NCBI GenBank assembly: GCA_934045075.1
Contig: OW203745.1
Coordinates: 14,108,184 to 14,172,183, forward strand
Length of the DNA stretch: 64,000 nt
From: Yponomeuta sedellus
Lineage: Eukaryota > Arthropoda > Insecta > Lepidoptera > Yponomeutidae
Reading direction: 5' to 3'
Positions within the stretch are counted from its first letter, which is position 1. Each line of letters begins with the position of its first letter. The position numbers and the translations under genes are program-made. Below, piece by piece: positions 11,501 to 23,500 of this stretch. Under the pieces are notes generated by a model that was not told the DNA's origin, searched no databases, and saw nothing but the letters and a program-made list of their open reading frames with translations.

Positions 11501-14500
11501 TTCAACTGTTAAAGTCACGCAGCTGTGTTGCTTATGAAATGAAGATTCCTGAAAACACCTAGAATACTGTTAAGATGGTCTTTTCGGAAGTGTTTCGGTT
11601 TTCGTCGAAAACACACGAGTGTAATACTGCTTCCTGCTCTGTATAAGAGTATGAGTGTCATATTAGTTACGTTTTCGAAATTAAGTGTCATATTACGAGT
11701 AGTTCCGATATTTCTATTACACGAATATATCTGATAGTAGCCGAGGTATATTCTAAAAGCTAACAGACTGTTATTCCTAGAAAGACAGTGACACTCACAT
11801 GATAATCTAAATCGAAGTAGTGATGATGTTTACGAGCTGATGTTAGAGGCTCTGATAGTGGCTCGTTAAGGAGCCACTATATTCATATTCATTTATTAGC
11901 GATCATAATCAGAGCTATCAGAGCGATCAGCCAAAAAGGTGGATTCGGACACAGATACAATTGTATCTGTGTCCGAATCCATCTTTCTGCCAGGTAGAGA
12001 CGGAAGAATTGAAACTCACATCGTAATCCAAATCGAAGTCCTTCCCGTGATGGTGGTCCAGGTTCTCATGGTGGCCTATTGTCTACTTGTATACGTGTCC
12101 GTATCCGCCATTATCCCAGAAAGAGAGAGATAGAAACTCACATGGTAATCCAAATCGAAGTCCTCCCCGTGATGCTCGTGATGGTCGTCCAGGGTCTGAT
12201 GGTGGACTATCGGCTCCTTGTATCCGTGTTCGTAACCGCTATGGGCGTATTCGTAGCCCTCGTACTGCGCAAGCGCAGCGCCGACCACCAGCAGCAAGGT
12301 CAGGGATTTCTGTTGAAAAAATAAAAATGGATATTTAGGATTTTTTAGATACACAATCACGAAGTCGAGTTTGAAGAGTTTTTTTTTGCTAATGTGGAAG
12401 ATGTTTCAAACGTTGTTTTTGTACCATTTTTTGTAGCCTAATACGTGGCACTGCAGTAGGCACAGGTCTTCGCTCAGAAAGAGAATGAGCTTTATTACCA
12501 ACGCGGATTGGCTATTTCAATTACTGCAGTTTTCGAACACCGCAGACACTGAGGTTTCCTCGCGATGTTTTCCTTCACAGTTAGCGTGTGCTCTGTATAA
12601 ATACATGTAAAACGAACAATCTAAACACCCATCCGCGCGCTTGTTTAGATATTTACCGTTGACAGTGAAACCGATCGGCTACGATGTACTCATGTTAATG
12701 ACGATACTCTGATTCCATGCGATGCTCCGCGGAGGTAAACAAGCCAATCAATTAAATATATGCGAAACCATTTAAAATACTCAAATTCATCATTATGTAA
12801 AATATTAGCTGACCCTGCAAACGTTGTTTTGACATATTAATTATCCTGATCTAGAAATACTAGAAATATATAAAAAATCTCATAAAACCCCATGAAGCCG
12901 TTTCGGCGTAGATCGGTTACAAACACTGACAGGAGACTTTTTATTATAAAATAATTATTAGACTATAAATGTCATTATTTAAAATAGATTTTAATGCAAT
13001 GTCGGGGACAAAAAGTCCTAGGTCTTGGATGTTTACATGTTTGTGATGTCGCTGTTTCTGGTTCCCACGACGCAGGGTAGTGTCCTAGTGTGGGGCCAGA
13101 AGCAATGTATGTGCCTGTACGTAAATGTTATGTTATGTTTATTGGAAAATATCAAAATTTCAGAAAATAAAGTTATTACTATCGTTTTATTTACCTGTGC
13201 GGAGCATCGTTTTGATACTACTGTAGTTATGTACAGCAGATTACCGATCTATCCGTGAATGACGTCACTGTGTGTAGAAAACGCAAGTTTTATTAGTCGC
13301 ACGGCGAATGGCAGAATACTTGGAATAGCCCATTTAACCGTCGTAAATTTTACAGAGTGACTGACGTGACGTTTTCCCTTTTTAGTCGAGATTCAGCCAA
13401 CGTTTCCTTATAATGGGTAGATCAGTTGCATAAAGAAACAGGGTGTTTGAAATTATCCTGCGTTGAATGCGTAGTCTACTTACTACATTGATCTTTTACT
13501 GGTTAACGTTTTAAATTAGAGAAATTAGGTGTTCGGTACCTATTCAGTACTAGCTGAGGCTATGACCTATCTTCTATATTTTAATTAATCGATATCAACC
13601 CTTTGTATGTCCCCACTACTGGGGCACGTGCCTGTGCCTGCACCGCAGAAAAGTTAGATCATACTCCACCACGGGGGCCAAGTCAAGGTTGGTGGAGGAT
13701 TGTAAGACAGAGGCAGGCCTTACTGTCAGAAGTTATTAAACCCCCCATAAGGCATTTGACATTGCTTCATTACATGACAGCCGGCACCACCGGCTTAGCG
13801 TGCCTTGCGAAGCACGGAATATTGAAGACTGATTTCAATTAATTATTTGGTCATCTGTGTGAAAATTGGGTTCAAATCTGTTTGTCCATGTCTTGTGTAT
13901 TTTCAACTCATTATATGATTAACTATTTAGAGGAATTCTCAATTCAGAAACTGGTCCTACGTCTAGTGTCATGAAACTGACAGCTTTGACCTTCATTAAG
14001 TAAATAGAGCCGCGACTCGGCAAACGTAGTGTAGGACGCCCTCCGACCAGGATGACGATCTGCGAAAAACTGCCGGCAGATGCTGGATGCGGCAAGCTGA
14101 AGACAGGGCGCTCATTAGGGGAGGGCTATGTCCAGCAGTGGACTACATAATATAGCCTGAAGAAGAAGAAGAAGAAGTAAACAGTGCCCAGCGTGGGGAT
14201 TTTGGGCATTACCCCCTATGATAGCACAACGTGGCGCTCTTTACGAGGGAGGGCTATGTCCAGCAGTGGACTAGTATAGCCTGACGACGACGACGACGAC
14301 GACGAAGTAAATAGTCTGTTTTTATAGTGAATATTTTGTTTTTAATTTAACTGTGACATTTCTGCGAAATGTTAATAAAATGTCCACATAAATTAGAAGC
14401 AGTTACTATGCCATGTTATCGAGACCTTTTCCATTGTAATGTCGTGTGAGTTTCGTCGAAAAGTGAAAATGGTCACGCACTACGGAAATTGGTACATTAG

Positions 14501-17500
14501 AAAGAAAGAAAACATTTATTGCAACAACAGTTACACACAAATAAATTAAAGTAACATAAGTTTTTCCCATTTCACACAAGGTAACACAAAAGATTTCCAC
14601 CCAAGATGGGGTGGTGTTGGAAGTTTTAGATTTAAGCAACAACAGGCGCGGTCAGGTGCAGGATGGGTGATCATCACGCGACTGCCGCTAGTGGCATTTT
14701 TCCGAGCGCTTCCATGCTTCGCAAGGCACGTTAAGCCGTTGGTGTCGTTACACGTTACGCTATCATGTAATGAATGACAGTCGTTAAGCCATATCAGAGG
14801 CCTTATGAGCGGCTTGATAACTCCTGCCAGTGAGGCCCGCCACCGTCTTACAATCCTCCACTAACCCGGACTTGGCGTCCGTTGTGGAGTATGGCCTAAT
14901 CTTCCTGCGATGCAGGAAGAGACGCGTGCCCCAGCAGTGGGGACATACAAAGGGTTGATATCGATTCGAGAGGATCCCAGAGCACATCTGGCTCTCTGTC
15001 TGTAATGAGAAACCTTCTACGGCCAGGTGCAGAGCACATGCCTTCTCTCTGACAGAGAATATGTATACAAAAGGCTGTGTTAAGGCCGCAGGTATTTTTT
15101 ATTACAATTAAATGCAAGAATTTCCTATATTGGCTATGTATAATTAGCAAATAAAAATATAATAAATTGAATTCAGTTGAGAGTCTTTACAAACACCAGT
15201 TCTTTCCTCCAAAGTCTGTCTCGTTGACACTTTATTTTTAATTAAGCACTTCCAGCGACCTAAGTAATTCCTTATGAAGTAATAATTCGTCCATGCAGGC
15301 GTTAATCGGTCGGTTTGTGTTTAAAGAAGTAAGCTAAGTTTGTTTGCAACAAAGAATATATAATACTAGCAGACCTAACAGACCAATATACTAACTAGTA
15401 CTAGCAGACCAATATACTAACAATGGAGTGTGGCCTATACTTAACAGATCAATATACTAACAATATACTAGCAGACCTATAGCAGACCTGCTGTGTGGTG
15501 TCGCCTAAATAATAGCATAGACGAAGAAGGTATAATAGCACCAACCCAATTCTTCCCGCGGGTGTCGTAAAAGGCGACTAAGGGACACAAATCGGGGGGT
15601 GGGCAGCAGCGCCCCCTGCGGTACAATTCCACCGAACTGCGATCCCCAACCCGCATGCCCAGCGTGGGGATTATGGGCATTAATTACCCCCTATGATAGC
15701 ACAACGTGGCGCTCTTTAAGGGAGGGCTATGTCCAGCAGTGGACTAGTATAGCCTGACGACGACACCTAACAGACGTTATTCTGCATGCAGCGCCATCAG
15801 CAGGGCTGATTTGTGAATCTAAACCATCTAGGGCGCCACCCAAACCCATACAAAAAAAATCATTCAAATCTGTTCAGCCGTTTAGGTGGAGTTCAGTGAC
15901 ATACACACTTACAGCAGAATTATACATATATGTAGAGGTAAAGTGGGCGCGAGAAAATAATAAATATTAATAAAAATCGCGGAAGTAACTTGTTGCGATG
16001 ATAAATCGGTACTTAGAATCATAATAATATAGTCAAATCTAGTCGTAATAATTTTTCGCAGATCAATGAATATGTTAGTATTACAATATGTAAATTGGTT
16101 TGACAGTAAATTATGTTTTTGACACCCGTACCACGTAAATTTATTGGCAATATAATCCTAAATTGGAACTTTGAGAATCTTTAAATAATATTATTTAATC
16201 CCTTGTGAGAGAAAGTTTGCAGATATTTCGTATGTTATGTGATGTAATTTGTCACTAATTCAGACGAACGCTAAACGGATTTAGATGAGATTTGGCAAAC
16301 CGTTGACCGTGCCCTGAGGTCCTATTACTGTGGGCACTATTGTCTGCGTATTATTATTATTTCTTTATCGCACAAAAGATAATATACAAAGGGTGGACTT
16401 CATGCAAATTGCATTTTCTACCAGTCAACCCGCGTGAGGTACAGGAGTGGCAAAAAAATTTGTCTGTATATCTATTTCTTAGAGTTTATGTTTGTTTGCT
16501 TACTCTCTTTTCTTAATTACCTACATTTCTCAATGCGAAGGAAAACATAGTGAGGAAACCTGAAGTTCTGAGGTGTTCAAATACCTCAGCGCTTGAAATT
16601 GTAATTAAGCCCGTACTCACTCTGAGAGGTGTTCTTTGTGTTCTGAGTGGGACTGTTATTATTAATAAAAAGTTAACTTCAAACTCTATGCCAGCACTCA
16701 AACGCAACATACTATAGCATAAAGGATTATTTATATGACAATAATGTCTGGAATGAAAGCCAGTGCAATGCATGAGTTCTATGTTTTAAAATGATTATGT
16801 AAACTCTGTAATTAAGAACTTTGAAAAGACTAAGTTTTTAGGGTTCCGTACCTCAAAAGGAAAAAACGGAACCCTTATAGGATCACTTTGTTGTCCGTCT
16901 GTCCGTCCGTCCGTCCGTCTGTCAAGACCCTTTTTCTCAGGAACGCGTGGAGGTATGAAGCTGAAATTTATATCAATTACTCAGGTCTACTGTCCCTTAA
17001 AGCTGTGAAAAAATCAAACTTCTAAGCCAACGCAATCAAAAGATACAGCCGTTTATGCCGCAAATTTTCGACACTTGCAAGGGAATCAAAACCTACAGGG
17101 TGCTTCCCGTGAACTCAGAATCTTGAAATTTGGTACGAAGCAACGTCTTATAGCATAGATAAAGGAAAAATTACGAAAACCATAAATTCTTAGTTACATC
17201 TCATAATATATATTTTTTTAATAATTTTAAACTTACTACCCATTTCCTCATAAACGCGTAGAGGTATTAAATTGAAATTCATACCAAATACTCAGGTCTA
17301 TAATACAGGTTTGTACGGAACCCTCGGTGCGCGAGTCTGACTCGCACTTGGCCGGTTTTTTTTTCTCCAAAATGATCTACATTTTGAAATGGACACCCAG
17401 TTCATTAAGCCGCAGCTTCTGCGCTACTTTGAATAAAACCATTTCATTTCATAATTTATAAAAGCTTACGCATATTGTAAACACAATTCCGATGACTTGA

Positions 17501-20500
17501 CCAAATCGAAAAAGCAATCGATATCGAGACCGGCGTTCACCGCACTAGAAAACTGCTGTTGTGTTATTTTAAATTTTGACCCGATTCCACCGTTCACACT
17601 GATCAGAGTTAGTTACTAAACTGTATTTAACCCCGGTTTTGATTAGATATCAGAGGCAACAAAGACAAAAAATAACTTTACTAAATAGCTGTGAAGGCAA
17701 ACAACGTAAAAAATAATACTTTGAAAACCTATTTAGAGGCTAAAAATTCCACCCATGCCGGGACTCGAACCCGCGACCTCTGGCTAACCGTACCAGCGCT
17801 CTCCCAACGTCAGTGAAATTTCGAACCTATTTACAATACTCTCTGATTTACGTACAACGTAAAAAAAAATTAAGTAGCTGAGGTGTTCACAAACCAAGCG
17901 CTTAAAATCGAACCCTTTCTCTGAGAGAAGGCATGTGCCCCGCAGTGGGACGTACCTATATAGGCTTCATAAAAAAGAGAAAAAAGGAACTATGATCTAC
18001 GCAGATGACTATTCGCTTTCAGTCGAGTCATGTTACGCCCTCAAACTTATAGCACTTAGTACTAGCTGTGCCCCACGGTATTACCTTCTTCTTCTTCAGG
18101 CTATATTAGTCCACTGTTAGACATAGCCCTCCCCTAATGAGCGCAAGGTTGTGCCATCATTGGGGGGTGATGCCCATAATCCCCACGCTGGGCATGCGGG
18201 TTGGGGATCGTAGTTTGGTGGAATTGTACTGCAGGGGGCGCTGCTGCTTACCCCCCGGTTTGTATCCCTTAGTCGCCTTTTACGACACCCGCGGAAAAGA
18301 ATTTCGGTGATACCTGCGTTTCATAGATTTTCCCATGGGAATAAGATATTTTCCCGCAGTTAAACATAGTGCATGTGTTAATCTAGGGTGTCAGCGAACG
18401 CCAAACCAAATTTTATCAAAATCGCTCCAGCCGTTTAGACGTGAAGAAGTAACAAATAACAAACATACGCACTCATAAACTTTCGCCTTGATAACATTGT
18501 GTGATTTGCCCTTCATTCACTAGATGGATAAAGGGACCTCTCAGACGCTCTAGAGACTGGGACATTGTTTTTAGTAGGCTTGCCCAGCACCTATACTATC
18601 CCGACATCTTTGTCGGTATACACGCTGAAGTGTGAGACCCAGGTTCGATTCACTGCCAATGCGGAAACGGCCGGAGCGAACGTACTTCACTGATAGCTTT
18701 ATTACTGCACTCAAGTGTAATTTTACGGTCCAAAGTTCGGTTTTCCGAGCGATAAATGTTTTTTAAGAAAATAATTTGATAATCGCGTCCAATCACGCTA
18801 ATCTTCACCGTGAAATTGGCTCGAAATCTGCTAAAAAGTGAGGCGGTGTCGATAGTCATTATATCGACTTACGTTTATGCATAATTCCGCTCCGCCTCAG
18901 ATTTGTGCGAGTGCCGGCAATCAAGTGTAATGACTTGCAACCGCTATCGAGAGTTAAGCTGTGTACACATGACACCGCGGCTGCAGCGGCACCTTCGCCG
19001 CGCGGCGTCGCTGTGTTAATCACCCTAGGATATTCTTTTTGACAGGTTTCTGAAAACCAACTTAGAGTTTTCGTTGGTGTTCAATAAGTGCTCAGAAAGA
19101 CGTAATTTTTGTGTGCTTTTTCTAAAAAAAAACAAATTTAAATTAATTTTTAAAATAGACCGCCAATATGTTATATTGATTATTATTATTAAAATTATTT
19201 ATTGCACTAAGTAACATATTGTACAATAGGCGGGCCTAATAATAATAAGTTTTATAGTACTAAGCCATGTATTACTATGTCAATCGTGGGTAATGTCAAT
19301 TAGAACACAATATTAGGACTATGGTCGCATATCGTATAAAAAAATACATGAAATAGGCGATAGAATAGTCTATTTGTGGAAAGACTGGAGCCTAAACTAG
19401 ATCAAAAGATCTTTATCTTAGGTTTTCTGCGTCCTAATCTACAGAAGAACGGTTATCACATTCCACGCCCCACCAGCACAATATACCTAATATGCACCGC
19501 ATGGGTGAAAAACGCTACCGCTGCGGCATCATGTGGCAGCACCCTTACAGTTACCAGATAAACGTACAGTGGCGATTAAATAAATCGGATTGCTTTTTGA
19601 CTGATTACGTCAGACGTGCGTAAGAGTGCATAACATAACCTCACGCCTCAATCCCAGAGGGGCAGGCGGAGTAGGCAGGCCGCTTGCACGATCCTGACAG
19701 ATCGCCTTCGCTTCATCGACGTTCAGTAGTCGTTGCATGCCCGCACGCCGGTTTCGGGTACTTTTTATCCTGCTCTTTGCTAATGCATCCCCAGTTTGGT
19801 CGAAGTATGACCGTCTGTCTTTACAATTACGTCACCCATTTTATCTTCCTTTACCTGCTTATTCGGTTTTTATCCAGTTTTCTGTTTATATTATAAATAA
19901 AATAAATAAACACATTTTAAATAAAGCACAAAGTTGAAGTCGTTCCCGTTTTATTATTTATATAAAACGCTTTACAACGCCACAATAAAACTAAAATTCA
20001 TAGTTTATTATGACCATTTGAACTCCTCCGACACGGCTTCACCGATTTTTATGAATATTTATTCTTGTGTATATTTGATGGGTAGGTTGTAGTCTGTTAG
20101 CTTTTAGAATATACCTCGGGCTCTAGAGTAGGCTTCATTTTCAACAATTTTCGCCGGTTTTCTTACTGATATCGAGTTCTGATTTCGAAATTCAGTGTCA
20201 TACTAGTTCAGATTTCGAAATCATGTGTCGTTAGTATGATATTTCAATTACACGAATATATCCGATTCTATTCGATAGTAACCGAGGTATATTCTAAAAG
20301 CTAACAGACTATAATAGGTTAGGCAAAAACAACGTATTTGATTTTCGATCTAGGGATCCAATTCTCAGTTTATTATCAAATAATTCGTATACGGCTCTTT
20401 GACTTGAATTCTACATAAAAAGTCGAGCGACAGCCAAATTCTGTATTCTGAACGCCATGCTAGATTGAATTGGAACGAGAAAATAAATTCCTAATGACTC

Positions 20501-23500
20501 TGTCGAGTTATCTTATTTTTATGCGACACTCATGCCTTGGAAAATTTTGCGTGTACGCTTTCATTTCGCATGGACGGAATCGGCTCCCAGGAGATTTTAT
20601 ATATTAGATTTATCGATTGCAACTGTGTGCAATAAGGAATGTAATTGACAACATTTCAAAATTGTATGGAGCTCTAATTCGAAAACCATTTCGAGATTTG
20701 GCTTTGTAAAGCACGTAAAAATTTATTTCAGTTTTTTCTGTGGTTTCATTTCCGAGAAAATGGTAAAAACACAAAAATACGCTGATGACGTCACACCATG
20801 GCTCCCAGTAAACATGCCTGTGCCACGATAAAAAAAAAGTCAATTTCAAGATCTAACCTAAAAAATCAGTGTTGCCAATTTAGCGACTTAGTCGCTAGAA
20901 ATGACGACTTTTGCGAGAGCCTTAGCGACAAGAAAAAAGTTTTGAGGACAAAAATAATTTAGCGACTTAGCTGACGACCAGTGTTATTATCGTCAAAATC
21001 TGGGTTGCCGTATCTAAACCTTCAAATTGCCGTAATTATAAAAAAAAAATCGCTGATCTGCCGTATTATCTTTTAATTGAATAATTAGTGATTGAAACAC
21101 AAAAATAATAAGTATATTTTCAACTTTCTATCATTTCTTCATCCTCGTTTATAATACACTGCTTGTGCAATGAATATTTTTCTTTGCTTTTCATTTTGAT
21201 AAGCATAATTATCTCCTGACACCTGAAATTTTGTGCAACCACCTTGATTTCGAATAGCTTGTTTAGCTAAGAGTAGGACATATAAAAGAGATTGCATGAG
21301 ACATCTAGTTCAATTTATGTCTGCAGGAAAATTTTCTTTGGGATATCCCGAAAATCGGACACATTTATTACGTTTCGTTTGAAGTATTTTTTTGTTTAAG
21401 GTTACGAGCATGTTGGACTTGAATTGCCGTATTATATGATACGGCAGTCGAAATCCTGCCGTATACCGTATATTACAAAAAACATCCATGAATTACCGTA
21501 TATTACGGCAATTGCCGTATCAATAATAACACTGCTGACGACGTTTTAACCTGAAGATTTCGTTAAGTACGAGATAAAAAAATATGCCCGACACTATTTT
21601 TTACTTACTCAAACGTCTACTTCAACTGAGCCATATGAGAATGAGGACGAAGAAGTGTTTAATTTATGTAGTGATGGCGAAGAATAATTTTTAATTATTA
21701 ATTATCGTATTTCTTAAGTAGTACATTGTTATTCACGTGCCCCCCCCCTTTATTTTTGGTTGCTGATGGTCTCCAGGGCCTATTTAATAAAACTGAAATC
21801 ATGGTTTTCATCATCACGGTTTCACCTCTTATTTTCGCTGCATCGTCATGAGATGCATGAACTCCAAAAGCATTGAAAGATCTACCTTGGGTAGATTTCG
21901 GCTGTCAGCGCGTACGAATCCGTCTAAATCTGAAGTGTCCATTGTATACCTACCAATGACTTTCTTGTTCTTGTATAGGATAGAATTTGAGTAGAGAGAA
22001 ATAAATTTAACACTACACAAAGTTTGTTTACGTTAGGTACCTACCTACGCAAGGCAAACCACACAACATAATATCAGGGTTACCATACTTTATACTTACC
22101 ATACCATTATAAATAACCTTGAAAAAGTAGCTACAAAAGTAACAAACTGGCAGCAAAAACACTCCGAACGCAGATATGGGCTTTGCCAACACAAAGTACA
22201 TTTGACAAAAAAGGAACAACTACATATAAGGGATGATGAATTGAACTAAGCTGATTTAATTGTATAAAAGAAAAACATATTTGCATATGTTAAAAAAATT
22301 CAGAAACTGTTTTTTAACATGGCCCTGGCAATAGGTACTAAAATGACATTGCTAATAAAAATGCTAGTAAAATTAATATACGACTAAGTTTTTAAGAAGC
22401 GTTTGTGGCCTAGTGGAATCGAGTGAATGGAGTCAATCACTAGGCGCGGCCAGATACTGGATAGGTGACCATCCCATGACTACCGCTCGTGGCATTTTTT
22501 CCGAGCGATTCTTCCCAAGGCACGTTAAGCCGTTGGTGCCGGCGGTGTGAAGCCATGTCAGAGGCCTTATGTAATGGCAGACGTGAAGCCATGTCAGAGG
22601 CCTTATGTAATGGCAGACGTGAAGCCATGTCAGAGGCCTTATGGTCGGCTCGATAACTTCTGACAGTAAGGCCCGTCACTATCTTACAATCCTCCACCAA
22701 CCCGGACTTGGCCCCCGTGTTGGAGTATGGCCTAACCTTTCTGCGAAGCAGAGAGACCCGTGTCCCAGCAGTGGGGACAGAAGGGTTGATATCGATTTCA
22801 ATTGCATTCAACGTTCCGATACGGCAAAAACTAGCCGGGGCCCGAGTGGCAAACGTGCCACCCTGGTTCTATAGCCAGTCGCTGATTCTAGCATAGCACA
22901 GAATTCGGTATTAAGGTGGTTCGGGGTGCAAACTAGCGCCATCAATGGAATAAAAATCATAAATTGTATTATAATACGTTTTTATCTATTAGTAAACATT
23001 TAATCCATATCCGCTAAAAACACAAGTTATTAAGTCGAAGCATAGTACTCTACGCTATATGTTCTAAAAAGAGTTACCACCGATATTAAGACTTTTTGAA
23101 AAAAAAAAAAAACGTATTATTAAACAAGTTGTGATTTTTATTCCATTGGTGGCTGTGACGCATCGCGTACAGTCTGTTAGCTTTTAGAATATGCCTCGGC
23201 TACTATCGGATAGAATCGGGTTTATCGTGTAATAGAAACATCGGAACTAACATGACATTTAATATCGGAATCAAAACTCGATCATCAGTACGAAAACCGG
23301 CGAAAATTGGCGAAAACCAAAGCCTACTCCAGAGCCCGAGGTATATTTTAAATCTAACAGTACAGTCTGTTAACTTTTAGAATATACTTCGGCTACTATC
23401 GGATAGAATCGGATATATTGGTGTAATAGAAATATCGGAACTAAATTGACACTTAATTTCGAAATCGGGACTAATATGACACTTTTCCATTTCTGATATA

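Larger units (their letters stand above)
11799..12114 (-). repeat. Two decaying copies of cuticle exon 2 end plus donor
   Basis: Copy 1 ends at 12020 and copy 2 at 11799, each followed by GTGAGT as in the real exon (12142). Copy 1 keeps the GGA-TAC-x-x-CAC ... CTGGAC ... GACTTCGATTTGGATTAC order but has an in-frame TAG. Copy 2 keeps TTCGATTTAGATTATCAT and, further upstream, GGATTCGGACACAGATAC, with inserted palindromic sequence between. Confidence 0.8.

Noticed and set aside
11070..11537. 155-codon plus-strand frame
   Set aside because: Antisense of the RR-2 exon and its intron, running into a Lep1-like repeat. No homology or splice logic on this strand.
12020..12114. Mutually exclusive alternative cuticle exon
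   Set aside because: In-frame TAG lies within the homologous coding part. Using that TAG as an acceptor is conceivable, but its pyrimidine tract is poor.
18863..18886. Alternative first cuticle exon (ATGCATAAAC then GTAAGT, minus strand)
   Set aside because: Ends in the wrong phase for exon 2 and has no TATA-like element upstream.
19376..19561. 61-codon plus-strand frame in the giant intron
   Set aside because: No recognised domain, no splice context, no codon bias distinguishable from background.
22440..22811. 123-codon minus-strand frame with repeated [11 protein letters not shown]
   Set aside because: Translation of the triplicated segment in a SINE-A copy. The same sequence occurs as non-coding repeat elsewhere in the window.
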